The notes beneath the pieces are model-generated. The model saw only the letters and a list, made by a program, of their open reading frames with translations, did no database searches and was not told where the DNA came from. A stretch of 41,195 nt of DNA, taken from NCBI GenBank assembly GCA_031551255.1, contig JAVBNW010000022.1, positions 1-41,195 of the forward strand, in the 5' to 3' direction. The DNA is from JAVBNW01 sp031551255 (GTDB lineage Bacteria > Bacillota > Clostridia > Christensenellales > UBA1750). The translations under genes were made by a program, and so were the position numbers. Position 1 is the first letter of the stretch. Every line of letters starts with the position of its first letter. Shown here in pieces: positions 15,784-23,408 of this stretch.

Positions 15784-17892
15784 ATGGCCAACCCTTTTAA
15801 GCTTGTCATTGTCGAATCCCCCGCCAAGGCCAAAACCATATCGAAGTTTCTCGGCCGCGGCTACAAAGTGGAGGCCTGCAACGGCCATGTAAGAGATCTG
15901 CCCAAGTCGCAAATCGGGGTGGATGTCGAAAACAACTTCGAGCCCCGCTACATCACCATTAGGGGGCGCGGGGAAATTTTGGGCAAGATCCGCAAGGATG
16001 CCAAGGCCGCCTCGCGCATCTACCTCGCTACCGACCCTGATAGGGAGGGCGAGGCGATTTCGTGGCATCTGGCCAACGTGCTGGGGCTGGATCCGGCATC
16101 CGCGTGCCGAATCGAGTTTCACGAAATTACGGCCACGGCGGTGAAAGCGGCGATCAAAACGCCCCGGCCGATCGACCTGAGCCTGGTGGACGCGCAGCAG
16201 GCGCGCCGCGTGCTCGACAGGCTTGTGGGCTATAAAATATCCCCGCTGTTGTGGGCGAAAATACGAAAAGGGCTGTCCGCGGGGCGCGTGCAATCGGTCG
16301 CCACCCGCATGATCGTGGACAGAGAGCGCGAAATCGAGGCGTTCATCCCCGAGGAATATTGGACGATTACCACGGCATTTTCCGTGGATGGCTTAAACTT
16401 GGACGCAAAGTTTTACGGCCTGAAGGGCGAAAAAAGCGAGCTCAAGGCCGGGCCGGAAGCCGAGGAAGCGCTCAGCTATCTGAAAAACCAGCAATATAAA
16501 GTGACTAAGGTGCGCTGGGGCGAAAAGCGCAAGCAGCCCCCCGCGCCCTTTACCACCTCGAACCTTCAGCAGGAGGCGGTCAGGCAGCTGGGCTTCACCA
16601 CGCGCAAGACCATGCAGATCGCCCAGCAGCTCTACGAGGGCGTGGATATCCAGGGCGCGGGAACCGTGGGCCTTATTTCCTACATCCGTACCGATTCCAC
16701 CCGCATTTCCGCTGAAATGCTCTCGGCGCTCAGAGAGGCGATTGCCGAGCGCTATGCCCCTGAATACCTGCCCGAAACCCCCAACCAGTTTAAAGGCCGC
16801 AAGGGCGCGCAGGACGCGCACGAGGCGATTCGCATTACCGACATCGCCCTTACGCCCGAAGCGGTGAAGGCGTCGCTCTCCCGCGACCAGCTAAGGCTCT
16901 ATAAGATGATCTACGCGCGAACGTTTGCAAGCCAAATGACGCCCGCCGTGTACGATACGCTATCGGTATCCATCGTGGGCGGCGACGCCGAATTCCGCTT
17001 CAGCGGTTCAAAAAAGAAGTTTGCGGGCTTTACCGCGCTATACGAAGAGGGCGCGGACGAGCCGGAAGAAAAAGACGTTGCGCTTCCAAATGTGAAGGAA
17101 GGCTTGGCCGCCGCCATCGGCGAGCTTATCAGCGAGCAACACTTTACCCAGCCCCCGCCGCGCTACACCGAAGCTTCGCTCGTGCGCGTGCTGGAAGAAA
17201 AGGGCATTGGCCGCCCCTCCACCTACGCGCCGACCATCAGCGTTATTCTGCAGCGCGGCTACGTGGAATCCGAGCGCAAAACGCTGCACCCGACGGAGCT
17301 TGGGCGTGTGGTGAACGATATGATGACCAAGTACTTCGACGACATCGTCGATATCCAGTTTACCGCGTCCTTGGAGGAAAAGCTCGACTCCATCGAAGAG
17401 GGCGGCATACCATGGCAGGGGGTCGTAGGCGAGTTTTACGAGCCGTTTGAGAAGGAGCTTCAGGTCGCCGAAAAGCAGATCGACAAGGTGCAGGTGGCCG
17501 ACGAGCCTTCCGACGTCATCTGCGATAAGTGCGGCGCGAATATGGTGTACAAAATGGGCCGCTTCGGCAAGTTCCTCGCGTGCCCCAACTTCCCCGATTG
17601 CCGCAATACCATGGCGATCGTGGTGGCGATCGAGGCGCCTTGTCCCAAGTGCGGCTCCAAGATTATCGAGCGGACTTCGCGCAAGGGCCGCAGGTTTTAC
17701 GGCTGCGAAAAATATCCGGATTGCGACTTTGTATCCTGGGATATGCCGGTGAGCGACAAATGTGAGCTGTGCGGCGGCTTTATGACGCGCAAGGTGGATA
17801 AAAAGGGCGACGTGTATCACATTTGCGCCAGCGAGACGTGCCGCCATCGGGTGCTGGTGGTGAAGGACCAGGACGAGGCGGAAGGCGAGTGA
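15784..17892 (+). CDS. topA: DNA topoisomerase I (type IA)
   Basis: TopA relaxes negative supercoils by cutting one strand. The 702-residue protein has the TOPRIM start FKLVIVESPAKAKTISKFLG, the acidic ATDPDREGEAISWH, and the active-site Tyr in GLISYIRTDSTR. The tail carries three four-Cys zinc ribbons, at 17521-17616 (CDKC...CPNFPDC), 17641-17736 (CPKC...CEKYPDC) and 17761-17844 (CELC...CASETC). ATG 15784 follows ATCGGAGGT; an in-frame GTG further upstream lacks this. The last four bases overlap trmFO (GTGA), so the two are coupled, as is usual in Firmicutes. Confidence 0.97.
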   Translation: MANPFKLVIVESPAKAKTISKFLGRGYKVEACNGHVRDLPKSQIGVDVENNFEPRYITIRGRGEILGKIRKDAKAASRIYLATDPDREGEAISWHLANVLGLDPASACRIEFHEITATAVKAAIKTPRPIDLSLVDAQQARRVLDRLVGYKISPLLWAKIRKGLSAGRVQSVATRMIVDREREIEAFIPEEYWTITTAFSVDGLNLDAKFYGLKGEKSELKAGPEAEEALSYLKNQQYKVTKVRWGEKRKQPPAPFTTSNLQQEAVRQLGFTTRKTMQIAQQLYEGVDIQGAGTVGLISYIRTDSTRISAEMLSALREAIAERYAPEYLPETPNQFKGRKGAQDAHEAIRITDIALTPEAVKASLSRDQLRLYKMIYARTFASQMTPAVYDTLSVSIVGGDAEFRFSGSKKKFAGFTALYEEGADEPEEKDVALPNVKEGLAAAIGELISEQHFTQPPPRYTEASLVRVLEEKGIGRPSTYAPTISVILQRGYVESERKTLHPTELGRVVNDMMTKYFDDIVDIQFTASLEEKLDSIEEGGIPWQGVVGEFYEPFEKELQVAEKQIDKVQVADEPSDVICDKCGANMVYKMGRFGKFLACPNFPDCRNTMAIVVAIEAPCPKCGSKIIERTSRKGRRFYGCEKYPDCDFVSWDMPVSDKCELCGGFMTRKVDKKGDVYHICASETCRHRVLVVKDQDEAEGE

Positions 17893-19178
17893 AGGCGACC
17901 GTCGTCGGCGCGGGGCTCGCGGGCAGCGAGTGCGCGTGGCAGCTGGCGTCGCGCGGCGTTCACGTAACGCTGGTGGATATGAAGCCCCGGAAGCTTACGC
18001 CCGCGCACGTTGCGCCAGGGTTTGCGGAGCTTGTATGCTCCAATTCGCTCAAGGGCGCGCGCGTTACGAGCGCCCCTGGTCTGCTCAAAGAAGAGATGCG
18101 CCGCCTACGGTCGCTGATCGTCGCCGCGGCGGATGCAAACCGCGTGCCCGCAGGCGGCTCTTTGGCGGTGGATCGAGACGGCTTTTCAGACTATATTACG
18201 CGCGCCCTTACGGAGCATCCGCTCGTATCGGTGCAGCCGCACGAGGCCATATCGATGCCCGAGGCCCCGGCGGTGATCGCCACCGGCCCGCTCACCGCCG
18301 ATGCCCTTGCGAGGGATATCGCGGCGCGCACAGGCGAAGCGCTGCATTTTTTCGATGCCGCCGCGCCGATCGTCGAACGGGATTCGATCGACTTTGAGCA
18401 TGCGTTTTTTGCTTCGCGCTATGGCAAGGGCGAGGACGATTACATCAACTGCCCAATGGATAAGGATGAATACCTGGCCTTTCACACGGCGCTGCTCGCG
18501 GCGGAAACGGCCGCTGTTCACGGGTTGGACGGAGAACCGAACGTATTTGAGGGCTGCATGCCCATCGAAATCATGGCTGCGCGCGGCGTGGATACCATCA
18601 GGTACGGGCCGCTCAAGCCGGTGGGGCTTTACGATCCGCATACCGGGAAAAGGCCCTATGCCGTGCTGCAGCTTCGGCAGGACGACGCGGCGGGCGGGCT
18701 TTACAACCTCGTTGGCTGCCAGACCAGGCTTAGGTTTCCCGAGCAGAAGCGGGTATTCGGCCTCGTGCCCGCGCTTGCCCACGCGTCGTTTGCGCGCTAC
18801 GGCGTGATGCACAGAAACACCTACCTAAATTCTCCCGGCCTTCTTGATCGCAACTTCCGCTTTGCGCCGGGCCTTTATTTTGCCGGGCAGATGACCGGGG
18901 TGGAGGGGTATGTTGAATCCGCCGCTTCGGGCATGGTGGCGGGCATCGCGCTGGCGCGGGAGCTTCGCGACGAATCTTCGCCGGAGCTTCCGGGCTTTAC
19001 CGTGCTCGGGGCGCTCGGCCGCTATATCGCCGCGCCCAACCGCGACTTCCAGCCGATGAACGCAAACTTTGGCATCTTGGATCCGCTCGATCAGAGGATC
19101 CGCCAAAAGCAGGAGCGCTACGCCGCCATGGCGGAGCGGTCGCTTGCGTGGATCGATGCGGCGAAGGATCATCTATAG
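17889..19178 (+). CDS. trmFO: Folate-dependent tRNA m5U54 methyltransferase TrmFO
   Basis: TrmFO uses FAD and methylenetetrahydrofolate to make 5-methyluridine at position 54 of tRNAs. The 429-residue protein opens with the FAD dinucleotide-binding loop VVGAGLAGSECAWQLA, has the family stretches KPRKLTPAHV and ELVCSNSLKG, and later MTGVEGYVESAASGMVAG and NANFGILDPL. GTG 17889 overlaps the topA stop by four bases; an ATG within topA in the same frame would give an unusual extension. The TAG stop at 19176-19178 is made from a TA target plus the first base of MITE-like element B, so the last codons may be altered relative to the ancestral gene. Confidence 0.96.
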   Translation: MKATVVGAGLAGSECAWQLASRGVHVTLVDMKPRKLTPAHVAPGFAELVCSNSLKGARVTSAPGLLKEEMRRLRSLIVAAADANRVPAGGSLAVDRDGFSDYITRALTEHPLVSVQPHEAISMPEAPAVIATGPLTADALARDIAARTGEALHFFDAAAPIVERDSIDFEHAFFASRYGKGEDDYINCPMDKDEYLAFHTALLAAETAAVHGLDGEPNVFEGCMPIEIMAARGVDTIRYGPLKPVGLYDPHTGKRPYAVLQLRQDDAAGGLYNLVGCQTRLRFPEQKRVFGLVPALAHASFARYGVMHRNTYLNSPGLLDRNFRFAPGLYFAGQMTGVEGYVESAASGMVAGIALARELRDESSPELPGFTVLGALGRYIAAPNRDFQPMNANFGILDPLDQRIRQKQERYAAMAERSLAWIDAAKDHL

Positions 19179-19350
19179 TCGGCCAATCTCAAATTAAGAG
19201 CATGCGAGCGGATCTTTTTCCGTATGGCGGCGTCGATCTCCAGTCGGCGTAGTTTAAGGCATTTCACGCCGAAGGCGTATCCCGAAGGGTCGCCTCTTCG
19301 CCCTGCGAAAAATCTCTCGCTCGCCTGCATCGATTTTCAATTTGGTCGAC
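19178..19350. mobile_element. MITE-like element, copy B
   Basis: A 173-bp element starting with the last base of the trmFO stop codon. The outer arm CTATAGTCGGCCAA (from 19173) matches the inverse of the other end (CTATGGTCGACCAA, ending at 19355) at 12 of 14 positions; agreement continues through a GCATGCGAGCG / GATGCAGGCGAGCG block and a T-rich core. The left TA (19176-19177) is intact; the right flank reads CA, presumably TA with one change. The right arm shares GAGCGAGAGATTTTTC with copy A. Confidence 0.6.
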
Positions 19351-19393
19351 CATAGGTTTCGCCAAGGGCTGATGCGCGCTTTATCGGCAAGCC

Positions 19394-19421
19394 GCAATCT
19401 TAATACGGGATTGCTTTTTTT
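19394..19421 (+). terminator. Probable rho-independent terminator after trmFO
   Basis: GCAATC (19394-19399) pairs with GATTGC (19409-19414) across a 9-base loop and is followed at once by seven T residues (19415-19421). The stem is short but the T-run is good. It would end transcription from the dprA-topA-trmFO unit before the acetyltransferase gene. Confidence 0.45.
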
Positions 19422-19462
19422 GTCGGAATGCTGTGGTATGGTCGTCGCAGCAAGGAGGCGCG

Positions 19463-19918
19463 ATGGAAATCGTAAAAATGGACAGGGCGCGCGCTGAGGA
19501 ATACCTCGCGTGGCGCTACGATCCGCCCTACGAATTCTACAACACCCCGCCACATGCGTTGGAAGAAACGCTTGCGGAGATTCTTTGCGACAATGGGATA
19601 CACTACTTCAGCGTGCTGGATGAAAGCCTCCTGTTTGGAATGTACGAGTATTCGTTTGAGGGCGGCGCAATGGAGATCGGGCTAGGCATCCGGCCGCAAT
19701 CTACAGGGCAGGGTAAGGGCCGTGCGTTTGTGGAGTCATGCATCGCCTTTGGAAGGGATAAGTACGCCTATCGGGGAAAGATTGTGCTGCGCGTGGCAGA
19801 TTGGAACGAGCGCGCGATTTACGTCTATGAGCAACTGGGCTTCGTTCGGATAGAGCGCATAAGCGCCCTGTCGTACGGCGAGCCCGTCGTATTCATCCGC
19901 ATGGAGAGGGAAGCATAA
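19463..19918 (+). CDS. GNAT-family N-acetyltransferase
   Basis: A 151-residue acetyltransferase. The acetyl-CoA loop is GIRPQSTGQGKGRAFVESCI (about residues 75-94) and the family's NERAIYVYEQLGF follows near 115-127. The N-terminal WRYDPPYEFYNTP stretch is typical of a Firmicutes GNAT subgroup. ATG 19463 is preceded by AAGGAGG. Its position is unusual: between trmFO and hslV, where Bacillus relatives have a xerC/codV recombinase gene. Only 13 bases separate it from hslV, so it may share that transcript. Substrate unknown. Confidence 0.85.
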   Translation: MEIVKMDRARAEEYLAWRYDPPYEFYNTPPHALEETLAEILCDNGIHYFSVLDESLLFGMYEYSFEGGAMEIGLGIRPQSTGQGKGRAFVESCIAFGRDKYAYRGKIVLRVADWNERAIYVYEQLGFVRIERISALSYGEPVVFIRMEREA

Positions 19919-19931
19919 GGAGGGAAGGCAT

Positions 19932-20465
19932 ATGCTTTTTGAGGGCACGACCATCGTGTGCGTTAGAAAGGCGGGCGCGTGTGCGATCGCAGGAGACGGA
20001 CAGGTTACCATGGGAGAAAAGACCATCATGAAGGGCACCGCGAAAAAGGTGCGTCGCCTGTTCCACGGCAAGGTGGTTGTGGGCTTCGCGGGCGGGCTTG
20101 CCGACGCACTGACGCTGTGCGAAAAATTTGAGGGATGCTTGGAGCAATATGCGGGCAACTTGGCGCGCGCTGCGGTGGAGCTCGCCAAGTTCTGGCGCGA
20201 GGACAAGGCGCTTCGCAAGCTCGAGGCGCTGCTGCTCGCGTGCGACGGAACCGATATGCTGCTCATCTCGGGCTCGGGCGATGTGATCGAGCCGGACGAC
20301 GACGTGCTCGCCATAGGTTCGGGCGGCAACTTTGCGCTGGCCGCGGCGCGCGCTCTCGTGCGCGAAACCGAGCTGCCCGCCAAAGACATCGCCCGCAAGG
20401 CGCTTACCATCGCCTCGGAGATTTGCGTTTTTACCAACGGAAACATCATCGTGGAGGAGGTGTAG
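19932..20465 (+). CDS. hslV: HslV (ClpQ) protease subunit
   Basis: HslV is the proteasome-like peptidase of the HslVU complex. The 177-residue protein has TTIVCVRKAGACAIAGDGQVTMG at its start, GTAKKVRRLFHGKVVVGFAGG, and the C-terminal LAIGSGGNFALAAARAL. The nucleophile is expected to be the N-terminal Thr after processing. Here the Thr pair is at residues 6-7, behind MLFEG, so a short propeptide must be removed, unlike E. coli HslV where Met alone is cut. ATG 19932 follows AAGGAGGGAAG. Three bases separate its stop from the hslU start. Confidence 0.95.
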   Translation: MLFEGTTIVCVRKAGACAIAGDGQVTMGEKTIMKGTAKKVRRLFHGKVVVGFAGGLADALTLCEKFEGCLEQYAGNLARAAVELAKFWREDKALRKLEALLLACDGTDMLLISGSGDVIEPDDDVLAIGSGGNFALAAARALVRETELPAKDIARKALTIASEICVFTNGNIIVEEV

Positions 20466-20468
20466 CGC

Positions 20469-21845
20469 GTGGAGAACAAAAACATGACGCCCCGGCAGAT
20501 CGTCGAGGCGCTGGATCATTACATCGTGGGGCAGGATGCCGCCAAGCGCGCGGTGGCCATCGCGCTGCGCAACCGCTACCGTAGGTCCAGGCTCGACGAG
20601 GAGCTCAGGGAAGACATCACCCCCAAGAATATTTTGATGATGGGCCCCACGGGCGTCGGCAAAACCGAAATCGCCCGTCGTCTCGCGCGGCTGGTGGATG
20701 CGCCGTTTGTGAAGGTGGAGGCCACGAAGTTTACCGAAGTGGGCTATGTTGGGCGGGATGTGGATTCCATCGTGCGCGATCTGGTCGAGGCTGCCGTGCG
20801 CATGATCAAGGAGCGCATGATGCGCGAGGTGGAGCTGGAGGCGGCGCGAAACGCCGAGGAACGCCTGCTGGATGCCCTGCTCGACGCCGAAGGCGGCGCC
20901 CCCAAGCGCGCGCCCAACCCGATCGAGCAGCTGCTCGGCTCCGTGCGCCAGCCCGACCTGCCGCCAGAGGAGCAAAAGCAGCGTATGAGCCGCCGCGAGG
21001 AACTGCGCGAGAGCCTTCAGAGGGGCGATTTGGAGGGCGAGCAGGTGGAGATCGAGGTGGAGGAATCCACGCCGACGGAAAACTTGCCCGGCACGGACAT
21101 CAACATGAACGATGTGCTCGGCTCCATTCTGCCCAAGAAGAAAAAGCTGCGCCGGGTGACGGTGGTGGAGGCGCGCAGGCTTTTGACGCTTGAGGAGGCG
21201 CAAAAGCTGATCGACATCGATGCGGCGACTTCTGAAGCTGTGGCCGCGGCGGAGCAAAACGGCATCGTGTTCATCGACGAGATCGACAAGATCGCCGGGC
21301 GCTCGCAAGCGGGCAGCGGGCCGGACGTGTCCCGCGAGGGCGTGCAGCGCGATATCCTTCCCATCGTGGAGGGGTCGACGGTCAACACCAAGTATGGCCC
21401 GGTGAAGACCGATCATATGCTCTTCATCGCCGCGGGCGCGTTCCACGTGGCGAAGGTGACCGACCTGATCCCCGAACTGCAGGGGCGCTTCCCGATTCAG
21501 GTGGAATTAAACCCTTTGACGCGCGAGGACTTCAGGCGCATCCTCACCCAGCCGCAAAACGCGGTGATCACTCAGTACAAGGCGCTGCTTAAGGTGGAGG
21601 GCGTGGAACTTTCCTTCGACGACGACGCGCTGGACGCGGTGGCCGATATCGCCGTGCGAGTGAACGAACGCTCGGAAAACATCGGCGCGCGGCGGCTGCA
21701 TACGGTGATCGAACAATTGCTGGACGAGATTTCCTTTGCCGCCGGCGAAAATGGCGACGAGAGCGTTTCGATTGACCGCGCGTATGTCGAGAAACAACTC
21801 GGGGATATTTTGCGGGAGGACAATGTCAGGGGACAGATCTTCTAA
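20469..21845 (+). CDS. hslU: HslU (ClpY) AAA+ unfoldase
   Basis: HslU unfolds substrates and feeds them to HslV. The 458-residue protein starts with MTPRQIVEALDHYIVGQDAAKRAVAIALRNR-type HslU/ClpX N-terminus. It has Walker A MMGPTGVGKTE, the inserted I-domain (about 110-240, acidic and charged), Walker B GIVFIDEIDKI, and the sensor and C-domain motifs NIGARRLHTVIEQLLDEIS. The C-terminal tail that inserts into HslV reads RGQIF. I took GTG 20469, eight bases after GGAGGAGG; ATG 20484 is an alternative. Expressed with hslV. The codY gene that follows in Bacillus is absent. Confidence 0.96.
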   Translation: MENKNMTPRQIVEALDHYIVGQDAAKRAVAIALRNRYRRSRLDEELREDITPKNILMMGPTGVGKTEIARRLARLVDAPFVKVEATKFTEVGYVGRDVDSIVRDLVEAAVRMIKERMMREVELEAARNAEERLLDALLDAEGGAPKRAPNPIEQLLGSVRQPDLPPEEQKQRMSRREELRESLQRGDLEGEQVEIEVEESTPTENLPGTDINMNDVLGSILPKKKKLRRVTVVEARRLLTLEEAQKLIDIDAATSEAVAAAEQNGIVFIDEIDKIAGRSQAGSGPDVSREGVQRDILPIVEGSTVNTKYGPVKTDHMLFIAAGAFHVAKVTDLIPELQGRFPIQVELNPLTREDFRRILTQPQNAVITQYKALLKVEGVELSFDDDALDAVADIAVRVNERSENIGARRLHTVIEQLLDEISFAAGENGDESVSIDRAYVEKQLGDILREDNVRGQIF

Positions 21846-21852
21846 AAGGCCC

Positions 21853-22030
21853 GGCGGATTGCTTTCGGTTTGATGTTTTGCTATGCGGAAGCAATCCGCC
21901 GGAGCCGCAGGAAAGGGGCTGCGGCCCTTCTCCCGCGACCTCGCCTCGAAGAAGGACGTCTTTCAACCACTTTTTTTAGCGGTCGCGGCTGTTCTACGAG
22001 GAAATGGGATGCTCGAAAGGGCATTCCATT
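21853..22030. repeat. Hairpin-rich intergenic stretch after hslU
   Basis: GGCGGATTGCTT (21853-21864) pairs with 21889-21900 (12 bp, 24-base loop), GCCGCAG (21904-21910) with 21919-21925, CCGCGACC (21933-21940) with 21981-21988, and a 10-bp stem with one mismatch lies near 22003-22030. The first stem sits eight bases after the hslU stop and may serve as a terminator, though no T-run follows it. No gene is seen. Confidence 0.45.
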
Positions 22031-22032
22031 GT

Positions 22033-22060
22033 TTGTTTTGGGGGATATCGGTGATACAAT
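22033..22060 (+). promoter_or_regulatory. Possible promoter for the small membrane protein gene
   Basis: TTGTTT at 22033-22038, a 16-base spacer and TACAAT at 22055-22060, about 40 bases before the proposed TTG start at 22101. Eye-based call. Confidence 0.4.
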
Positions 22061-22100
22061 GAAATAAATTGAAAGACGGGAATACAGATGCGGGGAGGGA

Positions 22101-22673
22101 TTGTGCATAAAATCTTCTTTAAGAAAACTGAAAAGGGAGATCGTTTCCGATCGCCGCCTTGCGCAAAAGTTTTACCGGGGGCAGGGGGAGAAGGTGTCGG
22201 TCGAGCTTTCATACGGCTCGATGGACGAGCTGTTCAACCCGGCCCTATGCACGCCCGAAGTGCCGCTTGCGCATTCGGAATTTTTTGACGCGCTTGATCG
22301 GGCCTTTGAGAGCTTTCCCACCCGCATGCAGATCGATTTGCGTGTGCGGGTGGACGGCTGCGATCCATGCCGGATCGCCGGTTATGTCAACGCCAACCTA
22401 CGCATGCACGTCAAGGCTCTGCTCAGGGAGCAAAAGCGCGACCGCAATCTATGCCTTCTCTTGCTGGCGGCGGGTTGCGGGCTGTTGGTGCTGAGCTACC
22501 TATGCGGGGAATTATTTCCGTCGGCGCTGCTGTTTGACGTGATCAACATCACAGGATCGCTACTCATTTGGAGCGCCGGAGAGCGCTTTTACCTCGATCG
22601 CGCCAGGGAACGCTTTTTGTGCCGAAAATACCTTGCGCTGATCGAAAAAATGGAGCGCGCTCCTAAGGATTGA
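22101..22673 (+). CDS. Hypothetical two-helix membrane protein
   Basis: A protein of up to 190 residues that I do not recognise. The first 110 residues form a soluble region with many basic and acidic residues; it contains MQIDLRVRVDGCDPC. Then come two hydrophobic segments, LCLLLLAAGCGLLVLSYLCG and ALLFDVINITGSLLIWSAGE (about 116-135 and 142-161). A basic tail (RARERFLCRKYLALIEKMER) follows. The start is doubtful: TTG 22101 is only two bases from GGGGAGG, but no better codon is near. A promoter-like sequence lies upstream. It may be an integral sensor or anchor, which is speculation. Confidence 0.55.
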   Translation: MCIKSSLRKLKREIVSDRRLAQKFYRGQGEKVSVELSYGSMDELFNPALCTPEVPLAHSEFFDALDRAFESFPTRMQIDLRVRVDGCDPCRIAGYVNANLRMHVKALLREQKRDRNLCLLLLAAGCGLLVLSYLCGELFPSALLFDVINITGSLLIWSAGERFYLDRARERFLCRKYLALIEKMERAPKD

Positions 22674-22688
22674 TGTAGTCGCCCGCTC

Positions 22689-22717
22689 TTCCTGCGTGCG
22701 GTTGCTTGTGCTATACT
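22689..22717 (+). promoter_or_regulatory. Possible extended -10 promoter for the ThuA-like gene
   Basis: TGCTATACT at 22709-22717 is an extended -10 with a near-consensus hexamer. The -35 (TTCCTG at 22689-22694, 17-base spacer) is weak, as is common when TGn is present. Confidence 0.35.
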
Positions 22718-22739
22718 GGGCAAAAAGGAGGAATGCCGC

Positions 22740-23396
22740 GTGAAGAAAGTTCTCGTGCTTTGGGATGATCAGTATCATCCGTATCAGGCGATCGAGGAGG
22801 CGCTTGCAAAGGCGCTGCCCGCGAGCGAATGGGATGTAACCGCCACGACCGATCCGGCGGATCTGGACCGCCTGCCTGCGGATTTGGATCTTCTTGTGTT
22901 CTTTTCCAACCGCAAGCCCGCGCACATGCCCGAGGGCGAGTGGCGCGCCGAGGGCATACAGCTCCAGTGGCTGCGCCGCATAGAAGAGGGCGGCGTCGGC
23001 GCGCTACTCATCCACGCGGGCCTTACCGGCTACCCCGACCGCTCGATCGTGCACACGCGCATCGCCCGGGGCAGGTTCATTCGTCACCCCGAGCACTGCA
23101 TGACCTCCTTCATCCCGGCGACGGACAAGAAGGATCATCCTGTGCTCGAGGGCGTAGATGCCTTCTACGGCGACGACGAGCACTACATGTGCGCGGTGGA
23201 TACCGCGGGCGTCGAGCCGTTGGCGTACGCCACTTCCGAGCACGGCACCTCCATCGCCGCGTGGACGCACCAAGCGGGCAAAGGGCGCGTGGTGTGCGCG
23301 TGCCCCGGGCACTTTAAGGCGATTTTCAACAAGCCCCAAATGATCCGGCTCATGAATAACATGGCGCGCTATGCCGCGCGAGGCTGGCAAGAATAG
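22740..23396 (+). CDS. ThuA-like domain protein
   Basis: A 218-residue protein with the class I glutamine-amidotransferase-like fold of ThuA (trehalose utilisation) proteins. Features: KKVLVLWDDQYHPYQAIEEAL at the start, LDLLVFFSN, GALLIHAGLTGYPD, and the late DDEHYMC and GKGRVVCACPGHF which match the ThuA core with its final strand. ThuA proteins are linked to sugar catabolism, but their reaction is unsettled. GTG 22740 follows AAAAAGGAGG. The metallohydrolase gene starts 12 bases downstream, so the two form an operon and may act on the same compound. Confidence 0.8.
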   Translation: MKKVLVLWDDQYHPYQAIEEALAKALPASEWDVTATTDPADLDRLPADLDLLVFFSNRKPAHMPEGEWRAEGIQLQWLRRIEEGGVGALLIHAGLTGYPDRSIVHTRIARGRFIRHPEHCMTSFIPATDKKDHPVLEGVDAFYGDDEHYMCAVDTAGVEPLAYATSEHGTSIAAWTHQAGKGRVVCACPGHFKAIFNKPQMIRLMNNMARYAARGWQE

Positions 23397-23408
23397 GAGG
23401 CTTTGCTT

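Noticed and set aside
19893..21446. A 517-codon open frame on the minus strand opposite hslVU
   Set aside because: It lies entirely across two certain genes, is rich in His/Arg/Leu as expected for an antisense frame of GC-rich DNA, and has no recognisable motif.
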